A program made the position numbers and the translations under genes. Positions 8,380 through 16,374 of a stretch of 64,000 nucleotides of DNA are shown in pieces. The DNA lies in contig CAYOPI010000001.1 in the NCBI GenBank assembly GCA_964405825.1, positions 62,001 to 126,000 of the forward strand. Reading direction: 5' to 3'. This DNA is from JBHJGM01 sp964405825 (GTDB lineage: Bacteria; Verrucomicrobiota; Verrucomicrobiia; Opitutales; JBHJGM01). Within the stretch, counting starts at the first letter, position 1. Every line of letters starts with the position of its first letter. The notes beneath the pieces were generated by a model that saw nothing but the letters and a program-made list of their open reading frames with translations, had not been told where the DNA came from and searched no databases.

Positions 8380-11300
8380 ATGACCTGCCCTCGCCTTCGT
8401 TACCTGCTCGCTTCCTCCGTAATCGCTTTGACCCTCGCTGCAACTGCCGCTTCTTCCCATGCGGAGTTCGAGGTTCTGATCTCCCCGACTGAAGGTACCA
8501 CTTCAGATCATTTTATCTGGAGGGTGCTGCCTGGGGAGCTCTACCGGCTCGACAACCGCGATTCCCTGACAGTCGACTGGAACCTGGGGGAGGAATTCGT
8601 GGCCACTGGCCTGACCTTTTCAAGGGAAGTGGGCATGGGTGGTCCCACCGAATTTTACAGGCTGGTTCGCCTGGATCGCAGTGCCCCGCAAATCGCCTCC
8701 CGTTTTCCGGATGCGGGCATGTTTTCAGTCCCCGCGCAATCCGATGTTCGCGTGCTCCTGGAAGACACCGCCGGGGTCGATCCAACGAGCGTTTCCCTGA
8801 CTGTCGGCCCACATGGGCCCTATCAGGTCAGCGACCCCGAACTCAGCCTCACCGATGGAGAACTGGTGTGGACCAATCCCGGCCTTGCCCTGGCGAGCCC
8901 AGGGGAGCCCGTTGATATCAGCCTGAGCGTGGCCGACGTCGCCGGCGCTGCCGCCACCTTCTCCTGGAGTGCTGAAGTGGCCGTGCCCATTGTACCCGAT
9001 CCTGACCTGTTCGTTTTTGGCTCGCAGCAGGCGATCGACCACGGACAGCAGGTCACGCCGCAACAGGTGCAGTTCTTCTTCCAGGTTTTTGGTCCCTACT
9101 CCGGCGAGCCGACCTCGGGCAACTGGCGCTTGCTGGAAATCAACGCCAACGGACTCATTCTCGAGGTGGACACCGCTCAGGCGCGAGACTTTCTGGTGCA
9201 GACCCTGCAGGCGGACACGCCGATTGCCAATGCCACGCCGCGACGCCTGGAGGAGTTCTTCCACCGGCGGGTGGTTACAGTGAACCAAAGCCCGCCGAAC
9301 CGCCTCATTGTCGAGACCCAGGATGTTCCCATTGAATACCTTTTTGAATCTTACGCCTATCTGCTCGACGAAAATGCGGTGGCTTTGGAGACCGACGATG
9401 CCGGGCTCTTTGTTTTTGCAGGCCCGCCTGCCGGCGTGGCCGCTTTCAGCCTGATCCCTCCGATTACCAAGGAGATTTTTGACTTCGACCGCGATTTCAA
9501 CCTCTTCCCCAGCGGGGACGGACCGCGGGTTTTTGATTTCTCGGACTTCGAATTGTTTCAGGGCAATTCGGCGGTCAACCTGACTTTTGACCGGCTGGAC
9601 TTTTCGATCGATGTGGACGGCAACGTTGCCGGGAAATGGGTTGCCAGCACCAAGGGCAACAAGAACGAACTGGAGTTCTATGCCGAAGCCTCCGTGGAGA
9701 TCGATGCCGGGGCGATTCCCCGCTTCGAGGTGGATCTAGACGGCTCCGTCAACCAGTCCATCCCGCTCTTCAAGGCCCCGACCATCACCATCCCACTGTC
9801 GATTGGGCCGGTGCCCATGCCCATCACCATCGATCTCGGCATCGACCTGGAGATGGACCTTTCGGCGCAACTGGATGCCACGCTGACGGGCGGCTTCACT
9901 TACAACCGCACCACCACCTACTGGGTTGACTTTGATGCGTTCCGCTCGGGCGATAAATTCCAGAGTGGCAAACGACGGCGCGGACCCGGCTTTGAATCGG
10001 TGCCGGTGGAAGTGAATGCCGAGGGCAGCCTCAACGCCCGCGCTGCGATTGTCCCCTTCGTCGAGGTGTTGGTCGGGCCGCGGGTGGATGTGCTGATTGC
10101 CTCAGGGGGAGCGGCCGCTGGCGTGCGCGCGCAACTGGAACTGTACGGCGAACTGGAGGTGGATGCCGCGGCTCGCACCTTCAACGCGATCTTCGGTTCG
10201 GATGGATCCTTCGAGATCGATGCCTGCCTGTCAGCCGGGGTCGATTGGGGCCTGTTCGGCATCTATGAAGTGACCTTCAATGTCATCGGCATCCCTATTC
10301 TCGACCTGGATGGTGAAACCAGACTCGCCGGGGGGAGGCTGTATGGGCCCGAGAAGTTCTTCAACGTCGGCTTTGGCGGAGACTGGCAGATCTTGCCGGG
10401 AAACAACGACTGGAACAGCATCGTCGGCTCTGCTTATACTCCATTGATTCCGACGGGCCAGGATGACCCGCAACTGGTGGCCCATTTCCAGGGTGAGGGG
10501 CTGAACCTGGCCAGCGGCATCAGCCTGCCCCAGGTCCTCGACTACGAGCCCAGCGGCGACCAGAGCGTGCTGAACCTCAATGACTTCACCGTCCAGTGGT
10601 GGAAGGATGGGGTACCCATCCCCGGCGCGAACGGCCAGAACCTCTTCCTCGAGGAAACCGACGGACCGCTGGCGGGCGATTACTACGCCATCGCCACCGG
10701 CCCCGACGACACTGAGGTCCAGGGGCCGACGATCCAGGTGCTCGCCCTGCCCGATGGCGAGATTGTGGACTTCCCGCTCGAGGTCGACTTTCTGGATGTG
10801 CTCAACACGCCAGCGGACACCTACCTCAAGCAGGCGGCCGTCGGTAACTGGAATGGAGAACCCGTGAGCTTCGTCGCCCGGCTCGACGGGGATGTCGACT
10901 ATTTCACCATAGACAGTCCCACCGCTGACGGCACCGTTTCCACGGGTCTGTCGGAAGTCACGGACCTGGTGGCAGGCTCACGCTATCTGGTTGCCACCGG
11001 CGTGGAGAATTCCGGCGGCAACGCCTTTGTGAAGTACATCGATGCGGAGACCGCTCAGGTGTTCAGCCAGGAGTTTGTCGGCCTCGACCCGGAGGATCTC
11101 GAGCCTCATCTCAGCGGGGAATTTCTCTTGCTGGTGGATAGCAGCGGAAGCGGGCCGGAGGTGACGGTATACAACCTGAGCAACCCGAATCCCTTCTCCT
11201 CACCCTTTCCGGCGCTGCTCGAAGGATCCGGCTCGGCTCCCCCCGTGCGGGAATTCGGCGGTCCGGTTTCGGTCGATTTTCAGCATCCGTTCCTGCTGGT

Positions 11301-11811
11301 CGGCGTGGCGGCGGTCGACCGAAGCTACTTCTACCGGCTGGACAATACTCCGGCCGCCCACGACAAGACACTGCCTTTCGAAACTTTCAACCACGTCGCG
11401 GGCGGGAGTGATGCGCTGGGAACGCAAGTCTATTTGCTGGACACCAGTGTGCTGATCAAGGGCAGCGGCACGCGCCACCAGGTGTATGACCTGGCCACCG
11501 GTGATCTGTTTGCCGACTGGGATGCGGCACCCGGTACGACCTATATTCCTTCCACCTCACCGCGCGTCTTACTCGGAATCACAGGCGAGGGCGCATTCAC
11601 GCTCTTCGACCTGGCGGGCACCAGCGACCGGGGCGGCGCCAGTTTTTCCGACATCACCACGGGCTTTACCGGACCGGCCTCCGTCAGCTGGGTGGACGGA
11701 GGCAAGCTGGGCCTGACCTGCTACAGCGATGGCAGCAACTTCTCAATCGTACGCTATATCGAGCCTGCGCTGCTTGGGTTCGTCAATGCTTCGTCCCTGA
11801 GTGCGCCTTGA
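8380..11811 (+). CDS. Very large secreted protein of unknown function with Ig-like domain
   Basis: 1143 residues from the ATG at 8380, which gives a proper signal peptide (MTCPRLRYLLASSVIALTL then cleavage after SSHA); an in-frame start 54 bases earlier adds a hydrophilic segment and was rejected. The chain is acidic and beta-rich. Residues about 400-690 have alternating hydrophobic repeats (ELEFYAEASVEIDAGAI, ITIPLSIGPVPMPITIDLG). An Ig-like module follows (QWWKDGVPIPGANGQNL, then GDYYAIATGP), common in verrucomicrobial exported proteins. The last 300 residues (VDRSYFYRLDN, GTRHQVYDLATGDLF) may form a propeller-like region. No enzyme motif or anchor was seen. Confidence 0.75.
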   Translation: MTCPRLRYLLASSVIALTLAATAASSHAEFEVLISPTEGTTSDHFIWRVLPGELYRLDNRDSLTVDWNLGEEFVATGLTFSREVGMGGPTEFYRLVRLDRSAPQIASRFPDAGMFSVPAQSDVRVLLEDTAGVDPTSVSLTVGPHGPYQVSDPELSLTDGELVWTNPGLALASPGEPVDISLSVADVAGAAATFSWSAEVAVPIVPDPDLFVFGSQQAIDHGQQVTPQQVQFFFQVFGPYSGEPTSGNWRLLEINANGLILEVDTAQARDFLVQTLQADTPIANATPRRLEEFFHRRVVTVNQSPPNRLIVETQDVPIEYLFESYAYLLDENAVALETDDAGLFVFAGPPAGVAAFSLIPPITKEIFDFDRDFNLFPSGDGPRVFDFSDFELFQGNSAVNLTFDRLDFSIDVDGNVAGKWVASTKGNKNELEFYAEASVEIDAGAIPRFEVDLDGSVNQSIPLFKAPTITIPLSIGPVPMPITIDLGIDLEMDLSAQLDATLTGGFTYNRTTTYWVDFDAFRSGDKFQSGKRRRGPGFESVPVEVNAEGSLNARAAIVPFVEVLVGPRVDVLIASGGAAAGVRAQLELYGELEVDAAARTFNAIFGSDGSFEIDACLSAGVDWGLFGIYEVTFNVIGIPILDLDGETRLAGGRLYGPEKFFNVGFGGDWQILPGNNDWNSIVGSAYTPLIPTGQDDPQLVAHFQGEGLNLASGISLPQVLDYEPSGDQSVLNLNDFTVQWWKDGVPIPGANGQNLFLEETDGPLAGDYYAIATGPDDTEVQGPTIQVLALPDGEIVDFPLEVDFLDVLNTPADTYLKQAAVGNWNGEPVSFVARLDGDVDYFTIDSPTADGTVSTGLSEVTDLVAGSRYLVATGVENSGGNAFVKYIDAETAQVFSQEFVGLDPEDLEPHLSGEFLLLVDSSGSGPEVTVYNLSNPNPFSSPFPALLEGSGSAPPVREFGGPVSVDFQHPFLLVGVAAVDRSYFYRLDNTPAAHDKTLPFETFNHVAGGSDALGTQVYLLDTSVLIKGSGTRHQVYDLATGDLFADWDAAPGTTYIPSTSPRVLLGITGEGAFTLFDLAGTSDRGGASFSDITTGFTGPASVSWVDGGKLGLTCYSDGSNFSIVRYIEPALLGFVNASSLSAP

Positions 11812-11850
11812 CGCCTCCGGAACGTGCCGGCCTTTTCCGCGAACCAGCCA

Positions 11851-12456
11851 TCAGCCCCCTTGGCTGGACCGTAGAGAACCGCCATCAGCCATCAGGGTGA
11901 TGGGCGCGGGTTGCTGGCGCGGTCGCACCCGGATCGGACGCATTTGAGGATCCTCGAAACGCCCGCGATGCGTCCGGATGATGTCGTGGATGACCCAGAT
12001 CGTCAGCACCGGTATGGCCAGGCTGGCCATCGGAAAAACATCCTGCGCGGAGGCAACCAGGGAGCAGAAAGCCAGCCCCAGCATGAGAATGCCGGTGAGC
12101 ACTTTTCCCACATAGAGTCGATGCGCCCCCAAGGGACCCAGCAGCAAGAGCAGGACGCTGAAGACGCCGTAGGACTTCTCGCTCAGAGTTTCCGACGATG
12201 CGCTCTCGTGGCGGAAGCGCATGATATGCGCCGGGACCAGAAAGGCCCATGAAAGCAGCAGGAAGCCGTAGCCCAACGCGGTCCACAAGAGCGCCTCGCC
12301 CACTCGCTCCGACAAAAGTTCTGGGGATCCGTAGCCCTGCTCGGCGATGTGATGAAAGGCCAGGATCATCCCCCGCATCGTCATGAACATTCCGTAGACG
12401 GGCCCAAGCGCCAGCAAGACACCGACAAGGTACAGGGTGCTGGAAAAAAGGCGCAT
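11851..12456 (-). CDS. TM2-domain membrane protein with ExbB/MotA-like N-terminal segment
   Basis: 201 residues from the ATG at 12456; a TTG 48 bases upstream is possible but the ATG begins the first hydrophobic helix. The C-terminal half is a TM2 domain: a helix, LLLGPLGAHRLYVGKVLTG, a second helix and HDIIRTHRGRFEDPQMRPI. The N-terminal half holds GPVYGMFMTMRGMILAF followed by EALLWTALGYGF, recalling the glycine-led helices of the TolQ/ExbB/MotA family. Four membrane segments are predicted by eye. A GGAAGGAGG lies about 18 bases upstream, further than usual. Function unknown; the ExbB resemblance is weak. Confidence 0.65.
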   Translation of the reverse strand: MRLFSSTLYLVGVLLALGPVYGMFMTMRGMILAFHHIAEQGYGSPELLSERVGEALLWTALGYGFLLLSWAFLVPAHIMRFRHESASSETLSEKSYGVFSVLLLLLGPLGAHRLYVGKVLTGILMLGLAFCSLVASAQDVFPMASLAIPVLTIWVIHDIIRTHRGRFEDPQMRPIRVRPRQQPAPITLMADGGSLRSSQGG

Positions 12457-12735
12457 GGGAACGTAACGGGTTGCCCTCCTTCCATCATCCTGTAACTCAA
12501 CCAATTAAGTCCAGCGTTACCTGGGAGGGACGGCGGTTCCGCTTCCACCGGGCGTGCCCTTGGTTCCACCCTCCGTGTGCTCGAACCCGATGCAACGGGT
12601 CCAGATGGAGCCTCGCAACGGCGGCGTTCCCGAAGACCCCAACCAACTCCTCACACCGGCTAAGGGTGAAGACTGTGACGAAGCCCGCAGCCGCCGCCCA
12701 GATGCTGCCCAAGCGCTTGGGAAGGCCTCTTGCGT
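12457..12735. other. Gap between DAHP synthase and the TM2 gene
   Basis: 279 bases downstream of aroG. It holds a perfect 14-base palindrome, CCCAAGCGCTTGGG at 12708-12721, 15 bases after the aroG stop. With no loop or T-run it is not a convincing terminator. An 80-codon frame starting with GTG overlaps the aroG stop but looks random in composition and is not called. Confidence 0.4.
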
Positions 12736-13791
12736 TCACCCGCGGCGCTTGCGCACGGCTTCGGCCAGGCGCTGCAGGACGGGGCCGGTCTGGGCGAGGG
12801 AGATGCAGGCGTCGGTGATGCTCTGGCCGTAGGTGGCGGGCTTGTCCGGGGTGTACTTCTGGTTTCCCTCGACCAGGTGACTCTCGATCATCACCCCGGC
12901 GATCGCGCGCGAGCCCTGCTCGATCTGCGATGCAATCGCTTCGGCCACCAACGGCTGGCGCTTGTGGTCCTTCTCCGAATTACCGTGCGAGCAATCGACC
13001 ATGACGCAGGCGGGCAGCCCGGCCTCCTTCAAGCGCGTGGCGATCGGGTTGACCGCCTCGGCCTCGTAGTTGGGACCGGTCTTCTTGCCCCCGCGTAAGA
13101 TAACGTGGCCGCTGCCGTTGCCGGCGGTGTTGAAGATGGCCGCTACGCCCTGCTTGGTCACCGAGGCAAACCAGTGAGGCTCGCGCGCGGCCCGGACCGC
13201 GTCGATGGCCAGTTGGACCTCGCCGCCGGTGCCGTTTTTGAAGCCCACCGGCATCGACAGGCCCGAGGCCAGCTCGCGGTGAACCTGGCTCTCGGTCGTG
13301 CGCGCGCCAATCGCTGCCCAGGTCACCAAATCTGCGATGAACTGCGGGGTGATCGTATCCAGAAACTCCGTGCCGGTGGGCAGGCCCAGGCCAATCACGT
13401 CCAGCAGAAGCTTACGGGCCAGACGCAGCCCACGGTTGATCTCAAAGGAGCCGTCGATGTTGGGGTCGTTGATCAGGCCCTTCCAGCCGACGACCGTACG
13501 CGGTTTCTCGAAGTACACGCGCATGACCACCTCGAGGGCGTCCTCCAGGCCGGATGAAATCTGCTTGAGCCCGCTGGCGTACTCCATGGCCGCCGAGACG
13601 TCGTGGATCGAGCACGGCCCGCAGACCACCAGCAACCGGTCCTCCTCGCCCTTGAGGATACGGTCGGCGACCGCGCGCCGTTCGGCGACAAAGTCAGCCT
13701 GAGCCTCGGTCACCGCTAACTCCTCCATCAGGATGGCCGGCGGCAATAGCGGCCTCAACCCCTGGATACGCGTGTCGTCGATGTCATTCAT
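12736..13791 (-). CDS. aroG: 3-deoxy-7-phosphoheptulonate synthase (DAHP synthase, type I)
   Basis: 351 residues, full length for the AroG/AroF/AroH family. Condenses phosphoenolpyruvate with erythrose 4-phosphate in the first committed step of aromatic amino acid synthesis, in the cytoplasm. Diagnostic segments are VVCGPCSIHD (about residues 54-63), KPRTVVGWKGLINDP, GLPTGTEFLDTITPQ, GFKNGTGG, and a C-terminal CVMVDCSHGNSEKDHKRQ carrying metal ligands. Which of the AroF/G/H feedback types it is cannot be told by eye. It stands alone on the minus strand with a long A/T-rich upstream region that may carry a Fur-like site. Confidence 0.95.
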   Translation of the reverse strand: MNDIDDTRIQGLRPLLPPAILMEELAVTEAQADFVAERRAVADRILKGEEDRLLVVCGPCSIHDVSAAMEYASGLKQISSGLEDALEVVMRVYFEKPRTVVGWKGLINDPNIDGSFEINRGLRLARKLLLDVIGLGLPTGTEFLDTITPQFIADLVTWAAIGARTTESQVHRELASGLSMPVGFKNGTGGEVQLAIDAVRAAREPHWFASVTKQGVAAIFNTAGNGSGHVILRGGKKTGPNYEAEAVNPIATRLKEAGLPACVMVDCSHGNSEKDHKRQPLVAEAIASQIEQGSRAIAGVMIESHLVEGNQKYTPDKPATYGQSITDACISLAQTGPVLQRLAEAVRKRRG

Positions 13792-13930
13792 GTTCGTGTT
13801 TCGGCAGTGTTGGAAAACCGGACCGGTGCCTGGCAGTTCAATCGGAGTTCACAGACGACGTTCAAGGCTCTCTTCGCACAACGGAGCAGGGCCGTCCGTT
13901 TCATCCCATTCCTAACCGTCCTCATGTATA

Positions 13931-13946
13931 ATTGATTCTCATTCAA
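13931..13946. promoter_or_regulatory. Fur-like operator candidate upstream of aroG
   Basis: Read on the minus strand this is TTGAATGAGAATCAAT, close to the AATGAGAATCATT core of ferric uptake regulator boxes. It lies directly upstream of a TATACAT that could be the -10 of aroG, about 140 bases before the start codon, a position suited to repression. Assignment rests on similarity only, and no siderophore gene is in the window. Confidence 0.3.
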
Positions 13947-14105
13947 GGGAATGACGGCTGTAAAGAAGCCGTAAAAGTCATCGCAACGACACCTTCCATA
14001 ACGACATTAGGCAAGTATCCATCCGTGCTTAGCATCCAGATTCGTTGTGGCGGCAATTACATGCGACCGCATCAAATCTGTAAGACACAAAAGTACGCAT
14101 ACTAG

Positions 14106-14118
14106 TGATTGAGAATCA
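14106..14118. promoter_or_regulatory. Second palindromic TGATTGAGAATCA site
   Basis: Perfect 5-base arms TGATT and AATCA around GAG. It resembles the site at 13931-13946 in inverted orientation (one mismatch over 13 bases). Two related sites in one A/T-rich gap make a regulator-binding role more plausible than chance. Confidence 0.3.
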
Positions 14119-14213
14119 GTGGCTTCAGTACACTGCACCGTTAGGGAAAACGCGGCTGAGATTGTTAAAAGTTTACGCTCGGAAACTTTCTTTCGGAGCA
14201 GAAGCCGGAAGGC

Positions 14214-15233
14214 TCAGGTTCGTACGCCATAAGCCTCGGCTTGCTTCAGACATTCGGATAGAGGTCCGATGGCGTCAGAACATGTTGCATCATGTAAACT
14301 CATTGCCGCCACGCTGACGGCCCACCGCAGGCATTCTTCGATCGGCTGTTGCTGCTGCAGGCCATAGAGCAGCCCGGCGGCGAAACCATCGCCCGCCCCG
14401 GCGGCCCCGCGAATCGCCTCCGGCGGGACATTGACAGAGCGCTGGGCAAAGACATCACCGCCTGCAGACACCGCCACGGCCCCTTCCTCATGATGGATGA
14501 CCGCCCATTGGCGCACGCCATCGGCGATCAACTGCCGGGCCGCCTCCACGAGCGAGGTCTCGACGACCTCGCCATCGGCATCGGTCAAGGTCTTCCCGGT
14601 GAGCCGGGCCAGTTCGGCTTCGTTGGCGATGAGCACGTCGATGAAGGGCAGCGCGCAACGGCTCCGGGAGGCGTACTCGGGGTGGTCGACCGTGACGAAA
14701 TCCACCGAGGTGATCGCGCCGGCCTCGCCCGCGGCCCGCAACAGCCGCGCCGCGCCGGTCAATCCGTCCGCCCCGGGCCGGTCGAGGGCGTCCAGCAGCA
14801 TGAGGTAGCCCAGGTGGAAGTGGCTGGGAACGTCGCTCAGGTCGACGTCGACCTCGGAAAGCAGGGCGTTGGCCCCCGGCTGATGAAAAAACGTGCGCCG
14901 GCCGGTGGCCTCGACGGTCATCACATCGGTGTAGCTGGTCGGAGCGCTGGGATGGACCTTCAACTGGGCCGTGTCGATGCCATGCGCGCGGCAGTCCTCC
15001 AGAATCCGGCGTCCGTCAGCGTCATCGCCGACCAGGCCCGCCGCGCGCAGGGGAAAGTCCGCTTCCAGACGGGCCAGATTCTTGAGCATGTTATAAGCGC
15101 ATCCGCCATTTCCGGCGGACTCCTCACCGATCGTGGCGAGGGTGTCCTGCTCGGGGTAGTAGTCGATGCGCTTGACGTGATCGACGATCCAGTGACCCGC
15201 GGAGAGGACACCAGGGGGCGGGGTACGACTCAT
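14214..15233 (-). CDS. PfkB-family carbohydrate kinase
   Basis: 339 residues of the ribokinase/PfkB fold. The N-terminal glycine motif appears as GNGGCAYNMLKNLARL and the C-terminal signature as GAAGAGDGFAAGLLYG, where D282 is the catalytic base. It transfers ATP phosphate to a sugar hydroxyl in the cytoplasm. The gene lies 50 bases downstream of the D-lyxose isomerase gene on the same strand, so the likely substrate is the ketose made by that enzyme (D-xylulose or D-fructose); this is inferred from context. Nucleoside or other sugar substrates cannot be excluded. Confidence 0.88.
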   Translation of the reverse strand: MSRTPPPGVLSAGHWIVDHVKRIDYYPEQDTLATIGEESAGNGGCAYNMLKNLARLEADFPLRAAGLVGDDADGRRILEDCRAHGIDTAQLKVHPSAPTSYTDVMTVEATGRRTFFHQPGANALLSEVDVDLSDVPSHFHLGYLMLLDALDRPGADGLTGAARLLRAAGEAGAITSVDFVTVDHPEYASRSRCALPFIDVLIANEAELARLTGKTLTDADGEVVETSLVEAARQLIADGVRQWAVIHHEEGAVAVSAGGDVFAQRSVNVPPEAIRGAAGAGDGFAAGLLYGLQQQQPIEECLRWAVSVAAMSLHDATCSDAIGPLSECLKQAEAYGVRT

Positions 15234-15283
15234 GGACCAAGCCCGGCGGGATTCCGCTGCTCAGGCAATGCTAAAGGCAGGCG

Positions 15284-15871
15284 CTACTTGGCCACCGCCG
15301 CCGTCTCGCGAACCAGATGGACCTGAGGCGGCTCATCCTCGTCCACGTCCGGGAAAAGCACGATGTTGGTATTGACGAAGATGTTGTCGTTAGCGTCGTC
15401 GTTGGCCGTGGAGACCTCGCCAATGACACACTCGTCGCTGATCGGGAAAAATTCGTGGTAGACGCCCGGGACAATCGTGATGCGCTCGCCCGAGACCAGT
15501 TCGACCGTTTCCCCGGCGCGCACCTGTGTCTCCAGCCCGTTGAGCCGCACAATGAAAGGCTCACCCGCCGGTGTCCGGTCCGGCGACATCGGCCACAGCA
15601 GCAGGCCAAGACGCCCGTTGCGGCAGATAATGTCCTCCTTCTTCAAGCGATGCGCGTGCGCCGGCGTGGTCTGGCCTTTGACCGCGTACATCAGCTTTTC
15701 GCAGTACTCGGGTTCCTCGGCGAGGTTGACCAGGGTTAGCCCGTAGCGCTCGAAGTCGCCCAAGCCAAAATCGGTGATGTCCCAGCGCGGGTTGGGCGGC
15801 AGGGTCCAGCCACAGTCCTCGAAGAAGGACTTGGCACGGCGGTAGAACCGATTGATCTCCGAGCGCTTCAT
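15284..15871 (-). CDS. D-lyxose ketol-isomerase (cupin-type sugar isomerase)
   Basis: 195 residues from MKRSEINRFYRRAKSFFE, the characteristic start of the D-lyxose isomerase family, so the in-frame codons further upstream were dropped. A single cupin barrel binds a divalent metal through HAHRLKKEDI (two His and a Glu) and VYHEFFP. Family members interconvert D-lyxose/D-xylulose and D-mannose/D-fructose. It is slightly shorter than the E. coli enzyme (about 227 residues). The adjoining kinase suggests a two-step isomerise-then-phosphorylate route for lyxose or mannose. Confidence 0.85.
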   Translation of the reverse strand: MKRSEINRFYRRAKSFFEDCGWTLPPNPRWDITDFGLGDFERYGLTLVNLAEEPEYCEKLMYAVKGQTTPAHAHRLKKEDIICRNGRLGLLLWPMSPDRTPAGEPFIVRLNGLETQVRAGETVELVSGERITIVPGVYHEFFPISDECVIGEVSTANDDANDNIFVNTNIVLFPDVDEDEPPQVHLVRETAAVAK

Positions 15872-15991
15872 GGGGGACACGCTGCGGGAAGTATGCGCGA
15901 GGCTTCCGCGAATGAAAAGCAATTCTTAATCCCGCCGGACCATTGCCTGCGGCAGGACCCAATATGCGTTTACCCGTTGGCGGAGAGCGGC

Positions 15992-16309
15992 TTAGTTGAA
16001 GCTGCGACCGCACCCGCAGGTGCTCTCGGCGTTGGGATTCCTGATCTCGAAGCCCTTGCCCTGGAGTCCGTCGTCAAAGTCGACGACCGAGCCGTCCAGG
16101 TAGGCCAGACTAGTCGGATCGACAACAAAGTCGATGCCCTCGCTGGAAAGGCGGGTGTCGTCGTTCTTGGCCGCGTCGAAGGACATGCCGTATTCGAAGC
16201 CGGAACAGCCGCCGGCCTCCACAAAGATGCGCAGCAGCTGGTCGTCGGTGGCCTTTTCCTCGCGCAGGCGGTTGATCTGCAGGGCGGCGGCGGGCGTGAG
16301 TGAAATCAT
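15992..16309 (-). CDS. IscA/ErpA-type iron-sulfur cluster carrier
   Basis: 105 residues, the normal length for A-type carriers (HesB family). It holds and delivers Fe-S clusters to apoproteins in the cytoplasm. The three conserved cysteines are present: C35 in VEAGGCSGFEYGM, and C98 and C100 in STCGCGRSF. No isc or suf genes are adjacent, which resembles stand-alone ErpA, but ErpA and IscA cannot be separated reliably by eye. It is divergent from the Ser/Thr kinase gene, with 65 bases between the starts. Confidence 0.92.
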   Translation of the reverse strand: MISLTPAAALQINRLREEKATDDQLLRIFVEAGGCSGFEYGMSFDAAKNDDTRLSSEGIDFVVDPTSLAYLDGSVVDFDDGLQGKGFEIRNPNAESTCGCGRSFN

Positions 16310-16374
16310 GACTAATCCGGAATGGCAAAGTGACCGATTGTCAAGATGTTGAGGGCGCGGCGTAAGCAGGATTC

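Larger units (their letters stand above)
13792..14213. other. A/T-rich gap of 422 bases upstream of aroG
   Basis: Clearly less GC-rich than its surroundings. It holds two TGATTC/GAATCA-type palindromic sites (13931-13946 and 14106-14118), a possible -10 element on the minus strand (TATACAT, 13924-13930), and a stem-loop built from ACGGCT/AGCCGT at about 13953-13971 with outer arms ATGAC/GTCAT. No protein-like frame was found. A long structured leader or a small RNA is possible. Confidence 0.45.

Noticed and set aside
12708..12721. CCCAAGCGCTTGGG as an aroG terminator
   Set aside because: A loop-free palindrome with no T-run cannot form a normal terminator hairpin; left as an unexplained palindrome.
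12497..12739. 80-codon frame overlapping the aroG stop by GTGA
   Set aside because: The coupling is suggestive, but composition is random-like (Arg/Gly/Trp), there is no ribosome site of its own, and the tail shows no protein pattern.
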